Positions 45,704 through 55,689 are shown, counted from the first letter of the stretch. The stretch: DNA of 64,000 nt from Psychromonas ingrahamii 37 (GCF_000015285.1 NC_008709.1:2542001-2606000); one strand, 5' to 3'. The notes: generated by a model from the letters alone, not told the origin. Translations and numbers: made by a program.

Positions 45704-46483
45704 AAACTTACTTCACTCCCAACGGGTTGACTTCAAAAACGGATATGATCTCCGCAGCCTTTTCCCGACATTTTTTACATTCAAAAAGACTGTATTCAAA
45801 AAAAATTTAAAAGAACCAAAATGTAATATAGACACAAAAAACAACAGATCAGTGACAAGATAATCAAATACAATCATTTAACACAAGATTCAACATACGA
45901 CTCTCTATGACATCAGGCGTTGTTATCTACAACTCATTGAATCAGCATTAGGCTGTTACTTTTAAAATGAAAATACGTTTTAGCTGAGTATTTTTAATAC
46001 TTCATCTTCACATTCAATAATTTGATAAATTTTTCACAATACTGTTGTACACTACTCTTTGAATGGTAATAAATGAAACAGTAAATAATTTCATTTGATA
46101 AACGCTTAATCTTATTTAGATTGAACAAAATGTATGATCCAAAGGCCAGCAGACCTCAGGCGTATCGTAACGGTTTTTTTTTTTGACATCTAAGAAAATA
46201 ATATTGGCTCAATAAAGCAAACCCTATTTTATAACCGTACAAGACAAAAGTGCTGATCCTACGAAGTAATGATGATTGATTGCATTTAGGATAAAGCGTT
46301 CTCTTTGTATTTTTTATTGCATCTTTTTTCTGACACATTTTCACTTTTTTATATTTATTAGAGACATTATTCCGAGTATCTATCCTCTCAGGAAATGATT
46401 TTAACGCCTCATTCCCTGAGGATAAATAAAGATGAGAAACATTAGCCGTACAAGATCGCCGCCAACACCCTTAATTTTATGAT
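45704..46483. promoter_or_regulatory. Long intergenic region with a copy of the LysR-region motif and an operon-end hairpin
   Basis: 780 bases without a supportable gene. 46044-46105 matches 53839-53900, the control region between ridA and the LysR gene (TGTACACTACTCTTTGAATG against TGTACATTACTCTTTGACTG, then TCATTTGATAA in both). At 46381-46424 TATCCTCTCAGGAAATGA pairs with TCATTCCCTGAGGATA, a likely 3' end for the operon that ends at 46484. Confidence 0.6.
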
Positions 46484-47215
46484 TTAGGTAAGCCCACCGG
46501 CGCCTTTTACCGATTGTTCGCTACTTTCGACAAGAATCGCCGTAGCGTTTTTTTTCAAAGTACTCCACTCGCCATCTTCGATAAAAATACCATTTTTCCA
46601 TGCACTATTCTGAGCTTGCGCGAGCTTATTAGGATCAACATGTATACTGTAACCTTCAGACAGACGAGCCACGTCGAAATCACCAACAGAAAGCTCGATG
46701 GTCATGTCATGCAATCGTTGTTCGAAGGTATTAATCTCATCAGAAAAAAACAATTCAGGTGTGATACGGCCACCGTTAAGCACATACAAAGTACGGTTAG
46801 GGGTGCTGCCATTATCCCATTTTGCCGTACAGGCGATGCCCTTAGCGGCCAATTTCACTAACTCACTAAAAGCCAGCCAACGGTTGTGGCAGTTATTGAT
46901 TTCGATCTTGAGTGACTTGAAACCGACCATCTTTTCAATGGCGTAATCCATAACAACAGGCAAGTAGCATGCCAAGCTGCAGTTATGCAAATCAACTTCA
47001 ATAGTATTTTCGCCAGTGACTTTAATGTCGGCGGGACAATCACGTTCTAAGCCCATAAAGGCGCTGGCGTTGTTGAAGTGACGGACACCGTGCAAGCCCA
47101 CTATTTGTAAATCTGCAACCATATTTGCGATGATATCAGCTTCACCACAGGCACGGCGCATACCAAGGAATGCTTTGTTTACAGCGGCCACTAACTCATT
47201 GTGAGAAACAATCAT
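46484..47215 (-). CDS. DUF3726-like protein
   Basis: 243 residues of a soluble protein. VSHNELVAAVNKAFLGMRRA, GEADIIANMVADLQIVGLHG and the C-terminal EGYSIHVDPNKLAQA fit the DUF3726 family, whose function is unknown. The N-terminal third resembles the front of Ldh_2-fold dehydrogenases (eNA..iA..l...dl.GlhGv.hf), which suggests a non-catalytic relative. It is the last gene of the operon and its ATG overlaps the previous stop by four bases. Confidence 0.7.
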   Translation of the reverse strand: MIVSHNELVAAVNKAFLGMRRACGEADIIANMVADLQIVGLHGVRHFNNASAFMGLERDCPADIKVTGENTIEVDLHNCSLACYLPVVMDYAIEKMVGFKSLKIEINNCHNRWLAFSELVKLAAKGIACTAKWDNGSTPNRTLYVLNGGRITPELFFSDEINTFEQRLHDMTIELSVGDFDVARLSEGYSIHVDPNKLAQAQNSAWKNGIFIEDGEWSTLKKNATAILVESSEQSVKGAGGLT

Positions 47216-48942
47216 AACCCTTTGCTCCCGAGCGGCTGATCATTATTCAACAATTCGTTCAGGTTAGGTAATAATGGAAACAACCAATCGTCCTGAGCAG
47301 TTTGACTGTGAATTTCATCCAACAAAGGTGCACCCTGGAAGAATGTCACCCGCACCCAGCGATCTGAGCGCGGGTCAAAGGTTGTCGCTCCAAACATGGA
47401 TAATTTACAGCGTAGTAAATGCATTGGAAGCGACGCTTTATGCAACACGTTCATTTGAATATCGCCCATCGCTTTGTGACCCATAGTCCATACCCGTCGC
47501 GCTATGGTGCGATATTGCGGATATTGAACAAGGAATTCAACCAAGGATAGTTCTGGCGCTTGTTCAAGTAGCGCATGATATAAGCGATTCGCTTGACGAC
47601 CTATATCTAAAAGTGATTCTCGATCATCACCCGGCTCTTCTCCACGTACACCAAGTCTTGGTTCTTCTTTGTCTTGAGAGCGATACCAGAACCAGTACTG
47701 GTTTTCAGCCAGACTGAAATCGGTATTGATCGCCCAACGATAGTTTTTTTCCAGAGTCAGCAATAGATTCTGAATTTTTTTACCACTCGGCAGAGAGAGC
47801 GTTTCATCACAATTCATCTGTTCTTGATAAACATCCACCAATTCAGGATAAAGTTCCATCAAGCAGGCCAGTAGGATTTCCTGGGTTTCCAAACTCAAAT
47901 GTTGTGAGTCTGCTAACAGATCCCCCCAAGACTGACTTTGCGCCACCAAAGTTGCTAAATTTTCGTGCATATGTTTTAGCTCACCGACCGCAATTGCATT
48001 GAGTTTTTGTTGCGTTTCGTTAATGGTCATGATCTGTTCAAGGTGACGAATGGCTTTTTGCAGCAAAGCTTGTAACGGCGCAAATTTACCTGCCTCCGTC
48101 GCACACGCGAGTACCGCCGCCAACGCAGTTTCCCGGGTAGTCATCCACTGGTCAACAGTGCACGGGTGATTGATAAGATAGGGTGCCATGCCCAGACCCG
48201 TCGCATTTCCTACCCCTAAATAGCGTTGCAGCTCACGATGCAGTTTCGTTGCCTGTTCACCGCCTCGCTGTGTTGCCAGATAGTTTACCCAATCCAGGCT
48301 GAATGATCTTAACAGGTATACTGCACACATTTGAGCGCTGAACGACTGCTCGAAATCTGGATTTTTTTCTAGCAATTTGAAATCTGCTATACCAAATTTT
48401 CCATTACCGTAAACCGCTGTTGTACGAAGAATATAGCACACCTCAGCAAGATCTTTCGGGTTTGGTTGAACACCTTTCGCAAGGTGACTGACAATATGTT
48501 CAAACACGCGCACACTTTTGTTTGCTCTCGCCAATACTAAGACATTATTTGGATTACGGCCCGCTTCCTGTAACGGGACATTAGATCTGAGTTTTTCAAG
48601 TAAACTCTCATCAACATAGCCATACACAAGGGCAAAGGTGACATCCCATTTTTCAGCAATAACACGATCATTGCGCTCATAGTCGGCTATTTCATTACAA
48701 AAGACAACCAGGTGATAAACATGATGAGGTGTCGCCAATTTGTAAATTACATGGCCAAAACCCTGCGGACAAAGTTGCCATTCCTGCTTGCTGACTTTCC
48801 ATTGCTGTTGTGCCATTTTACGAATTAACGTTCGGACAAAGCTGATTCTAGTCTGGTGCATAGCTCCCAGCCTTTCCGGCGCCATGACAACATCTGCCTT
48901 TCTCAGTGTTGCTTCAGTGCGGGTAGCACGATCTGCATCCAT
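47212..48942 (-). CDS. Large conserved-type protein of unknown function, operon partner
   Basis: 576 residues from the ATG of MDADRATR, which has GAGGA just upstream; the open frame extends to 49182 but overlaps the transporter gene there. The protein is soluble, rich in helix, with no signal peptide, membrane segment or catalytic motif that I recognise. Landmarks are NPNNVLVLARANKSVRVFEH, YLINHPCTVDQWMTTRETAL and YRSQDKEEPRLGVRGEEPGD. The tight packing between a BCCT transporter and a DUF3726 gene says that it works in the same pathway. Confidence 0.7.
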   Translation of the reverse strand: MDADRATRTEATLRKADVVMAPERLGAMHQTRISFVRTLIRKMAQQQWKVSKQEWQLCPQGFGHVIYKLATPHHVYHLVVFCNEIADYERNDRVIAEKWDVTFALVYGYVDESLLEKLRSNVPLQEAGRNPNNVLVLARANKSVRVFEHIVSHLAKGVQPNPKDLAEVCYILRTTAVYGNGKFGIADFKLLEKNPDFEQSFSAQMCAVYLLRSFSLDWVNYLATQRGGEQATKLHRELQRYLGVGNATGLGMAPYLINHPCTVDQWMTTRETALAAVLACATEAGKFAPLQALLQKAIRHLEQIMTINETQQKLNAIAVGELKHMHENLATLVAQSQSWGDLLADSQHLSLETQEILLACLMELYPELVDVYQEQMNCDETLSLPSGKKIQNLLLTLEKNYRWAINTDFSLAENQYWFWYRSQDKEEPRLGVRGEEPGDDRESLLDIGRQANRLYHALLEQAPELSLVEFLVQYPQYRTIARRVWTMGHKAMGDIQMNVLHKASLPMHLLRCKLSMFGATTFDPRSDRWVRVTFFQGAPLLDEIHSQTAQDDWLFPLLPNLNELLNNDQPLGSKGL

Positions 48943-49048
48943 ATTCCTCACCACCATTTTAGTTATTAAAGTATTTGATCTTCCAGTTAGGGCGAGCGAA
49001 CTCGCCCCCTGAGCATTACTTCGACTGATGTATTGACACCAATGCGTT

Positions 49049-50650
49049 TTATAGCCCTTGATCTTTCGCCATCTGGATCGCGATTTGCGGCGCGTTCCAG
49101 AGTGATGGCAGTAAGATAATAGAAACGGGTACAGCTGTGATAACAATGAATGATTGCAGCGCAGAGATACCACCAGAACCAAGGGAAATCAGTATCAAAG
49201 CAGTTACCCCCATCATAACTCCCCAAAAGATTCGAATCATTGCATTTGGTTCAGTTTCACCACTAATAACCACACTGATGGTGTAAGTCATCGAGTCACC
49301 TGTTGTCACGATGAAGATAGTGGTCAGGATCAGGAATAAGATTGAAACAAGCATAGGTAGTGGTAGCTGCTGAGTCACCGCCAGCAGTGCCCCAGGTAAG
49401 TTGAAACCTTCAAATGCGCTACTCACACTGCCCGGATTCGCAATTTCAAATGCCAAACCAGAGCCTCCAACTATGGTAAACCAGAAGCAGGTCACAAGTG
49501 GTGCTATCAAACTAATGGTCGTAACCAATTGGCGAATGCTGCGGCCACGGGAGATACGGGCAATAAAGATAGCCATCATTGGACCGTAGCCCAGGAACCA
49601 ACCCCAGAAGAAGACTGTCCACCAGCTCAACCAACCTTCATCTCCGCGGTAAGTCGCCATTGGAATAAAGTTATCCAACATGCTGCCTACGCCTTGAATG
49701 TAACCATTAAAGATAAAATTCGTTGGCCCAAAAATCAGAATGTAAACCATCAGTATCATCGCTAAAATAACGTTATACCGACTTAACATTTGCATGCCGC
49801 GGTTCAAACCACTAAGTGCTGATAAAGTGTATAGTACAATGGCAAACAGAATAATGATTAACTGAGTGGTAAAACCATCCGGGATATCAAAAAGAGCATT
49901 TAATGCGTAGCTAACTTGCAAGCCTAAAAAGCCGATCGGACCTATCGTACCCGCCGCCACCGCAACGATACAACATGCATCAATCAACGCGCCAGTGTGA
50001 CCTTTAAGCACCCGCTCGCCTAACACCGGGTAAAGTAAAATACGCGGCTTTAGCGGCAGACCTTTGTCGTAATGTAAGTGCATCACCACAATCGACGTTA
50101 AGCTGCCAACGATTGCCCAAGCCAAAAACCCCCAGTGCATAAAGGATTGTGACAACGCATTCACCGCACCTTGCTGAGCATCCAGCTGAGGACCATAAAG
50201 CGGAGGAGGACTCACAAAATGCGCGATGGGTTCCGCTGCCGCCCAAAATACACCACCCCCTGCAAGTAATGTACAAAAGATAATCGCCATCCAACGGAAC
50301 CCATCCATTTCAGGCTTGGCTATGCCGCCAAGAATAACCTTGCCTGTTCGTCCGGCTGCCAGCGCAATACCGATAATAAAAGTCAGCAGCAGCAGTAATT
50401 GCCAATATGGGCCAAAGACTTTAACTGACCATGAGAAGCCAGTATTCACCAGGCTCGACAGCAGCTCAGCATCGTATAGTGCGAGCAGAACGAACAGGCT
50501 GATAAATCCGCCGCTGTACCAAAAAGCAGGGTTATCCAACCCAAGTTTGTCGGCAATACTTTTGCTGTTATTTATACTTGCAGATTGTGCAGTATTGATT
50601 TCCGAAGCTTCAAAGCTAGAAGCTTTCACTCTATTGATTAAATCAGACAT
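49049..50650 (-). CDS. BCCT-family transporter, atypical binding site
   Basis: 533 residues from the ATG of MSDLINRVKASS (GGAG nine bases upstream), 12 membrane helices as in BetP/BetT. The family motif in helix 8, usually FYWAWWISWSPFVG in betaine carriers, reads FFWGWFLGYGPMMA here, so two of the aromatic-box Trp become Phe and Tyr. ARISRGRSIRQL after it is conserved. It is probably a sodium- or proton-coupled carrier for an organic ammonium or related substrate other than glycine betaine. The change is visible in the sequence; its effect on specificity is inference. Confidence 0.88.
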   Translation of the reverse strand: MSDLINRVKASSFEASEINTAQSASINNSKSIADKLGLDNPAFWYSGGFISLFVLLALYDAELLSSLVNTGFSWSVKVFGPYWQLLLLLTFIIGIALAAGRTGKVILGGIAKPEMDGFRWMAIIFCTLLAGGGVFWAAAEPIAHFVSPPPLYGPQLDAQQGAVNALSQSFMHWGFLAWAIVGSLTSIVVMHLHYDKGLPLKPRILLYPVLGERVLKGHTGALIDACCIVAVAAGTIGPIGFLGLQVSYALNALFDIPDGFTTQLIIILFAIVLYTLSALSGLNRGMQMLSRYNVILAMILMVYILIFGPTNFIFNGYIQGVGSMLDNFIPMATYRGDEGWLSWWTVFFWGWFLGYGPMMAIFIARISRGRSIRQLVTTISLIAPLVTCFWFTIVGGSGLAFEIANPGSVSSAFEGFNLPGALLAVTQQLPLPMLVSILFLILTTIFIVTTGDSMTYTISVVISGETEPNAMIRIFWGVMMGVTALILISLGSGGISALQSFIVITAVPVSIILLPSLWNAPQIAIQMAKDQGL

Positions 50651-50767
50651 ATTCTGACTCCAGTGGTTCTTTGCAGCTGCCATATAGATGATGACTACAA
50701 GAGTTATATTTAACAGCTGTCTATTACTTTCATATTGGGCAGACTGTTCCGTGTTTGGACTGCAACG

Positions 50768-51757
50768 TTACGAAATAGGCTCTAATCCCTGTTTTAGGAA
50801 GTTAAACCAGTTCCCGCCCAATATTTGCCCAGTCTCAGATTCACTGAATCCGTGACGCATTAATCCGTTGTAGATATTCTCCATGCCCGCGCTTCCACAG
50901 AACCAGGGAAGCGCGTTCGGCCAGCGTGAATTGCTTGCTGAACCTTCTCCGTAATCCATCGTCTTTGACCAGCGCCCATTACGCATCCACTCCAGCACTT
51001 CCTGCGGTTGATTTAGACACAAATCACTGCCAATACCCAAGTGCTCAACGCCGACCATATCTGCAGTTGTGGCCACCATTTGACAGAAATTTTCTAAGCT
51101 GCATTGACTGCCATTTGGTAAGTGGAATGGATATAAGCTAAAACCAATTAAGCCACCACGCGCACTCAGCGCTTTAATCACATCATTCGATTTATTACGC
51201 AGTGCATCGTGGGCAAAGATTGGATTCGCGTGGCTGATACAGATTGGCCGCGTAGATAAATCAATCGCCTCAAGTGTTGAACGTTCAGCACTGTGCGACA
51301 TATCAATAATCATGCCCACGCGGTTCATCTCGGTGATAGCTTGCCTGCCAAAACGCGTAATACCCGTATCGTGCTGCTCATAGCAGCCTGTCCCCAGCAG
51401 ACTTTGGTTGTTGTAAGTAAGCTGCATGATCAGCAGGCCTTGTTTACGCATCACTTCAATCAAACCGATTTCATCGTCTATTGGAGAACAGTTTTGAGCA
51501 CCAAAGTAAATCCCCACTTTACCTAAAGACTTCGCTTTTTCTACATCCGCCATAGACAGAACAGGCATAATTAAATCTGAATTTTGCTCGAACCTTAGAT
51601 TCCACTGTGCAAAGCGAGTCAGTGTTTCACGCGCATTTTCGTGATAAACCATGGTCGCATGGACCGCTGTAATACCGCTGGCTTGAAGCGTTTTAAAATA
51701 CTCCCGGTCCCAATTGCAGTACTGCAGCCCATCAATCACAATCTGTTTCTGGTACAT
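50768..51757 (-). CDS. M19 renal-dipeptidase-like protein
   Basis: 329 residues with the M19 amidohydrolase barrel: GIYFGAQNCSPIDDEIGLIE, GTGCYEQHDTGITRFGRQAI, MNRVGMIIDMSHSAERSTLE, RPICISHANP and LGIGSDL. The N-terminal HxD metal motif of true dipeptidases (DGHND) is replaced by DGLQYCN, so a different metal site or substrate is expected. The same feature and the GTGCYE/MNRVG segments recall the dipeptidase-like gene in the glycine-betaine/dimethylglycine clusters of Pseudomonas. AAGGGG precedes the ATG. Confidence 0.85.
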   Translation of the reverse strand: MYQKQIVIDGLQYCNWDREYFKTLQASGITAVHATMVYHENARETLTRFAQWNLRFEQNSDLIMPVLSMADVEKAKSLGKVGIYFGAQNCSPIDDEIGLIEVMRKQGLLIMQLTYNNQSLLGTGCYEQHDTGITRFGRQAITEMNRVGMIIDMSHSAERSTLEAIDLSTRPICISHANPIFAHDALRNKSNDVIKALSARGGLIGFSLYPFHLPNGSQCSLENFCQMVATTADMVGVEHLGIGSDLCLNQPQEVLEWMRNGRWSKTMDYGEGSASNSRWPNALPWFCGSAGMENIYNGLMRHGFSESETGQILGGNWFNFLKQGLEPIS

Positions 51758-51813
51758 AACCACCCCTTAATACAATTTATCGTGTTACTGAAAAACCTAG
51801 TTACAGAAAACGT

Positions 51814-53274
51814 TTAATAAGGACGTTGATAAGCTGTTTTCACTATGGTGTAGAACTCTTTTGCGTATTGCCCTTGCTCACGCGGGCCAAAGCTTGATTC
51901 TTTACGGCCACCAAATGGCACATGATAATCGGTGCCCGCCGTTCCCAAGTTGACCATTACGCAGCCGCTTTGAGCTTGTTGCTTGAACATTGCGCTACTA
52001 CGCAGACTTTGCGTAATAATACCGCTGGTCAGACCAAAACGAGTATCGTTCGTCGTCGCAATGGCTTCTTCCAAATTGGCCACTCGAATAACGCTAGTCA
52101 GCGGAGCAAACACTTCTTCCTGGTTAACTTCCCAGCTATTTTGGGTATTCAGGAACAGCGTTGGCGACATGTAGTAACCCTCATGTTCCAGATTCAAACG
52201 TTCCCCCCCAAAGGCCAGCTCTGCACCGCTTTGACGCGCTTTATTAATCCAATAAAAGTTCGATTCCAGTTGCTTGCTATCAACCACAGGTCCCATGAAA
52301 ACTCCTTCTTTTAGCGCGTGACCGACGCTAAGAGAACCCATGCGAGTGATCAGCGCGTCTACGAAAGCATCGTGAATACCATCCATCACCACTAAACGAG
52401 ATGAAGCCGTACATTTCTGACCAGAGCTTGAAAATGAACCTGCAATCGCCGCTTCAACTGCCGTTTCAATATCCGCATCGTCGGCAATAACCAATGCGTT
52501 TTTACTGCCCATCTCAAGCTGGCAACGCACGAAGTTTGGCGCAGTCGCAGTAGCCACTTTACGGCCTGTATCGACGGAGCCGGTAAAGCTCACACCATTG
52601 ATCTCTTTAGAGTTAATCAGCGTATCACCCACCACAGAGCCACTGCCTAAAAGCAGGTTAAAGGTCCCGGCGGGAATACCCTGGCGGTGAATAATTTCAG
52701 TTAGCGCAACCGCACTGGCTGGTGTCAGGTTGGCAGGTTTCCAGATCACGCTGTTACCAAAGGCAAGCGCGGGTGCAATTTTCCAAGCCGCCGTGGCAGT
52801 CGGGAAGTTCCAGGGTGAAATAATCGCAATAACCCCCACCGCTTCACGGGTCACTTCCACTGAAACGCCTGGTCGCACTGAAGCTGCTGTATCGCCAATT
52901 TGACGAAGCACTTCTGCTGCAAAATATTGGAAGAATTGACCGGCACGATAAATCTCGCCACGACCTTCTGCAAAAGGTTTACCTTCTTCACGCGAAAGCA
53001 GCCTGCCTAATTCATCACAGCGCGCAATCAGCTCATCACCTATCGCTTGTAATACCGTTTGCTTACGCTCAAGGGGTGTTTTTTCCCACTCCGGTTGCGC
53101 GTATTTAGCCGCTGAAATAGCCTGCTGAACCTGCGTCTCACTTGCCTGTGCAAAATCTCCCAGGCTTTCTGCAATATCTGAGGGGTTAATGTTCGCTACC
53201 GTGCTAATGCCTGATTGCCATTCACCCGCAATATAAAGTGATTTTTCTGTTGGAACATTCTGTGCTTGGGTCAT
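51814..53274 (-). CDS. Aldehyde dehydrogenase, alpha-ketoglutaric-semialdehyde type
   Basis: 486 residues, ALDH superfamily. The active site shows ISPWNFPTATAAWKIAPALA, LEMGSKNALVIADDAD with the general-base Glu, and the nucleophile Cys in SSSGQKCTASSRLVV. The C-terminal TAGTDYHVPFGGRKESSFGP, then REQGQYAKEFYTIVK, is characteristic of ketoglutaric semialdehyde (2,5-dioxovalerate) dehydrogenases. In this operon it may oxidise the last aldehyde of an amino-acid or osmolyte pathway. I take the ATG of MTQAQN, with AAGGA nine bases before. Confidence 0.88.
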   Translation of the reverse strand: MTQAQNVPTEKSLYIAGEWQSGISTVANINPSDIAESLGDFAQASETQVQQAISAAKYAQPEWEKTPLERKQTVLQAIGDELIARCDELGRLLSREEGKPFAEGRGEIYRAGQFFQYFAAEVLRQIGDTAASVRPGVSVEVTREAVGVIAIISPWNFPTATAAWKIAPALAFGNSVIWKPANLTPASAVALTEIIHRQGIPAGTFNLLLGSGSVVGDTLINSKEINGVSFTGSVDTGRKVATATAPNFVRCQLEMGSKNALVIADDADIETAVEAAIAGSFSSSGQKCTASSRLVVMDGIHDAFVDALITRMGSLSVGHALKEGVFMGPVVDSKQLESNFYWINKARQSGAELAFGGERLNLEHEGYYMSPTLFLNTQNSWEVNQEEVFAPLTSVIRVANLEEAIATTNDTRFGLTSGIITQSLRSSAMFKQQAQSGCVMVNLGTAGTDYHVPFGGRKESSFGPREQGQYAKEFYTIVKTAYQRPY

Positions 53275-53390
53275 TATTTTGTCCTTGTAATGATTTAGCT
53301 GCATTTTATTCTGCCGGCCGGTTATGTAAATAGGAGAACGATTGAAACTGTTTTAATTTGCTTATTTTGTTAATTTTGTTAATTTTTTAG

Positions 53391-53789
53391 CTATTCAGGC
53401 TGAGAGGCCGCGGCATAGACCACAAATTCCACCAGCATTTCTTCGCGTGCTAGCCCTGCAACAACCATGGCTGCACGGTTTGGGTAAGGGGCGTTGAAAT
53501 ATTCAGCGTAAACGCTGTTCACGGTTTTCAGATACTCGCGATCAGTCACGTAAATCAGTACTTGAAGCACTGAATCCAACGATTCACCGGCACATTCCAA
53601 TGTATGAACAAGGTTATTGAGGGTTTGCCGAGTTTGAGCTTCTATTCCACCTGCGACTACCGCACCAGTATCATCAATGGGAATTTGTGCTGTATAGAGC
53701 GTACCATTATTGACAATTGCCCATTCAAGTGGTGCTTTTGAAGCGAAAAGAGATGTCTTAACCAGATGTTTTTTATTTTGAGTGTTCAT
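53391..53789 (-). CDS. RidA/YjgF-family protein
   Basis: 132 residues. YTAQIPIDDTGAVVAGGIEA, QTRQTLNNLVHTLECAGESL, VLIYVTDREY and PNRAAMVVAGLAREEMLVEF match the RidA family, which hydrolyses reactive enamines and imines. The conserved Arg (NRAAM) and the VEF end are present. It is the first gene of the minus-strand operon, so the pathway may pass through an imine, for example from an amine-oxidising step encoded elsewhere. The ATG at 53789 is preferred to a TTG four codons earlier. Confidence 0.87.
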   Translation of the reverse strand: MNTQNKKHLVKTSLFASKAPLEWAIVNNGTLYTAQIPIDDTGAVVAGGIEAQTRQTLNNLVHTLECAGESLDSVLQVLIYVTDREYLKTVNSVYAEYFNAPYPNRAAMVVAGLAREEMLVEFVVYAAASQPE

Positions 53790-53838
53790 GTTTTGATCCA
53801 AATATTTAACAGCTAATTAACAACTGTGCAACAAGATG

Positions 53839-53900
53839 GCTGTACATTACTCTTTGACTGGTGATAAGCAAAACGGTAAAATTCTGTCATTTGATAATAA
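53839..53900. promoter_or_regulatory. Control region between ridA operon and LysR gene
   Basis: 62 bases that recur with about 80 percent identity at 46044-46105. Shared pieces: TGTACA-TACTCTTTGA-TGGT, ATAA, AAAC-GTAAA and TCATTTGATAA. Its position between divergent genes suggests an operator for the LysR protein encoded beside it. Confidence 0.5.
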
Positions 53901-53955
53901 AAATCTATCACCCTGCTGAGGCAAGGTAAATAAAGGGCTTACAGGAGCTGTACTC

Positions 53956-54846
53956 ATGAATATCAAACACCAACAATTAAATCATTTTGTGATGGTCGTC
54001 GAAGAAGGTGGATTTCGAGCCGCCTCAAATCGTGCAAACCGTTCTCAAGCAGCACTTTCTACGTCAATAAAAGAACTGGAAAAAATTCTCGGTCAGCCCC
54101 TTTTCGAAGCTGGAAATAAATTGACACTCACTCCATTCGGCAATATATGTCTACCAAAAATAAGGCTGTTCCTGAATGCTTACGGCTCATTGGTCAATGA
54201 TTTACGCGCGGCGGCAGCTGGCCAACAGGGGCGAGTACGAATCGCCAGTGTCCCTTCCGTGGCAGCCAAACTTATTCCAAGTGTGCTAGCCGAATTTTGT
54301 GAAAAGTATCCTAAGGTAGAAGTGAGCTTAATTGACGATAATGCCGCGGGGGTCGAAGCGCGACTGCTGGCAGGAGAAGTGGATTTAGCACTAGGAAACA
54401 GCTCTAATATTGCAGACGATGCGCTAGATTTCACGCCACTGATAACAGATCCAATTGGGGTGGTGTGTTTACGAGATAACCCAATCGCAGCACATCCACA
54501 GGGAGTAAAATGGCAAGAATTATTAAAACAACCCTTTATTAGAAACGGCACATGCACGTTATTAGATCCAACACCCGCACGCGCCCTTAGCCAGCAAGCG
54601 CTTTATTCAATAGAGAATATCACTTCGCTTTTTTCGGTACTAGAGTTGGGGATCGGCATCACAACACTGCCCAAACTCGCTTTCCCGATCAACCAAACAC
54701 GGTTGATTTGGATCCCCTTGACCGACCCGCCACTCAAACGCCAAATTGGTATTTTCAAATTGGCAGATCGAACCATCTCTCCTCAAGCACAGATTTTTCT
54801 TGATTTGTGTATTAAATACCTGAACGCCACTGGAAAATCTGATTAA
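53956..54846 (+). CDS. LysR-family transcriptional regulator
   Basis: 296 residues. The N-terminal helix-turn-helix (LNHFVMVVEEGGFRAASNRA, SQAALSTSIKELEKILGQPL) is followed by the periplasmic-binding-like effector domain (VRIASVPSVAAKLIPSVLAE, EVDLALGNSSNIADDALDFT, VLELGIGITTLPKLAF). It is divergent from the ridA-ALDH-M19-BCCT operon and probably controls it. AGGAG precedes the ATG. Confidence 0.92.
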   Translation: MNIKHQQLNHFVMVVEEGGFRAASNRANRSQAALSTSIKELEKILGQPLFEAGNKLTLTPFGNICLPKIRLFLNAYGSLVNDLRAAAAGQQGRVRIASVPSVAAKLIPSVLAEFCEKYPKVEVSLIDDNAAGVEARLLAGEVDLALGNSSNIADDALDFTPLITDPIGVVCLRDNPIAAHPQGVKWQELLKQPFIRNGTCTLLDPTPARALSQQALYSIENITSLFSVLELGIGITTLPKLAFPINQTRLIWIPLTDPPLKRQIGIFKLADRTISPQAQIFLDLCIKYLNATGKSD

Positions 54847-54973
54847 CGTTTGTTTTTCAGTGAAGCGAGCCTAGTGTGAAAGGTGGGCGATCCATTGCTT
54901 TTTATTTACGCAGTTGAATTGATAATACGCATTGAGATAAATAAATGGTCTAAAATTGCACAGGAAAAATATT

Positions 54974-55186
54974 ATGGGTAGTCATCATCCTTAGAAAGCA
55001 CAAATAGCAACTGTACTTGGTACTACACCAAACAGACGCGCATCATCCATATGCACTCACCATGAAAAGATGAAAGCAGTTATTGGTCATTACTACAAGG
55101 GTGGATTTGAGTCATACAACCTGGCTAAAGACCCATTTTTTAGACCTTTGATTACTGTTCTGAACAATAGTCGTTCTGACTATTAA
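54974..55186 (+). pseudogene. Unrecognised ORF with a stop after six codons
   Basis: From ATG at 54974 the frame stops at 54992-54994 and then runs on for 63 codons (KAQIATVLGTTPNRRASSIC and later VIGHYYKGGFESYNLAKDPF) to TAA at 55186. The composition looks protein-like but I do not recognise the family. The rest of the gap 54847-55689 shows no gene. Confidence 0.3.
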
Positions 55187-55689
55187 TTGGATAAGCGGGT
55201 CTGTAGTGGCGAGTAATGTCGGTCACAAATTTGTGGTTTTTTAAGCAGGTTTGAGGGTGAAAACCAGGTAGTTTATTTACTCAAATATTGCGCTGTAATC
55301 TAATTGAACTGCCTTTGTATAAGGAAAAGTGATTGGACGATTAATCCCCAAAAGCAACCTCATTTCAAAATTCCGTAATGTGAAAGTTCACTCAACAGCA
55401 ATAATAAAGATATCCGATAGACCAACGCGCTGTTTTTATTTAAGGTTAATAAAATGTCCGTACATTTAGAAAACAGGAAAGGGTTATTTTTCAACAGAAA
55501 AGGATGATGAACCCCCTTCTTTTTCTAAAATCCCAGCCTATTTCTATGGTACTCAATTATTCTATTGAAAAAGTTATAGTTTGTTATTTCCGAGGAGTCG
55601 TTAGCGTTATTCCCTAAAACAGGCACTTTTGCATCTGAGATTTTTCCAAAAAAAATCAACTAACTGTAAATATGGATGAATTTAATCAA

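Noticed and set aside
46156-46344. 62-codon minus-strand ORF in the fdhD upstream gap
   Set aside because: Lys/Arg-rich low-complexity product from AT-rich DNA, no ribosome site or family.
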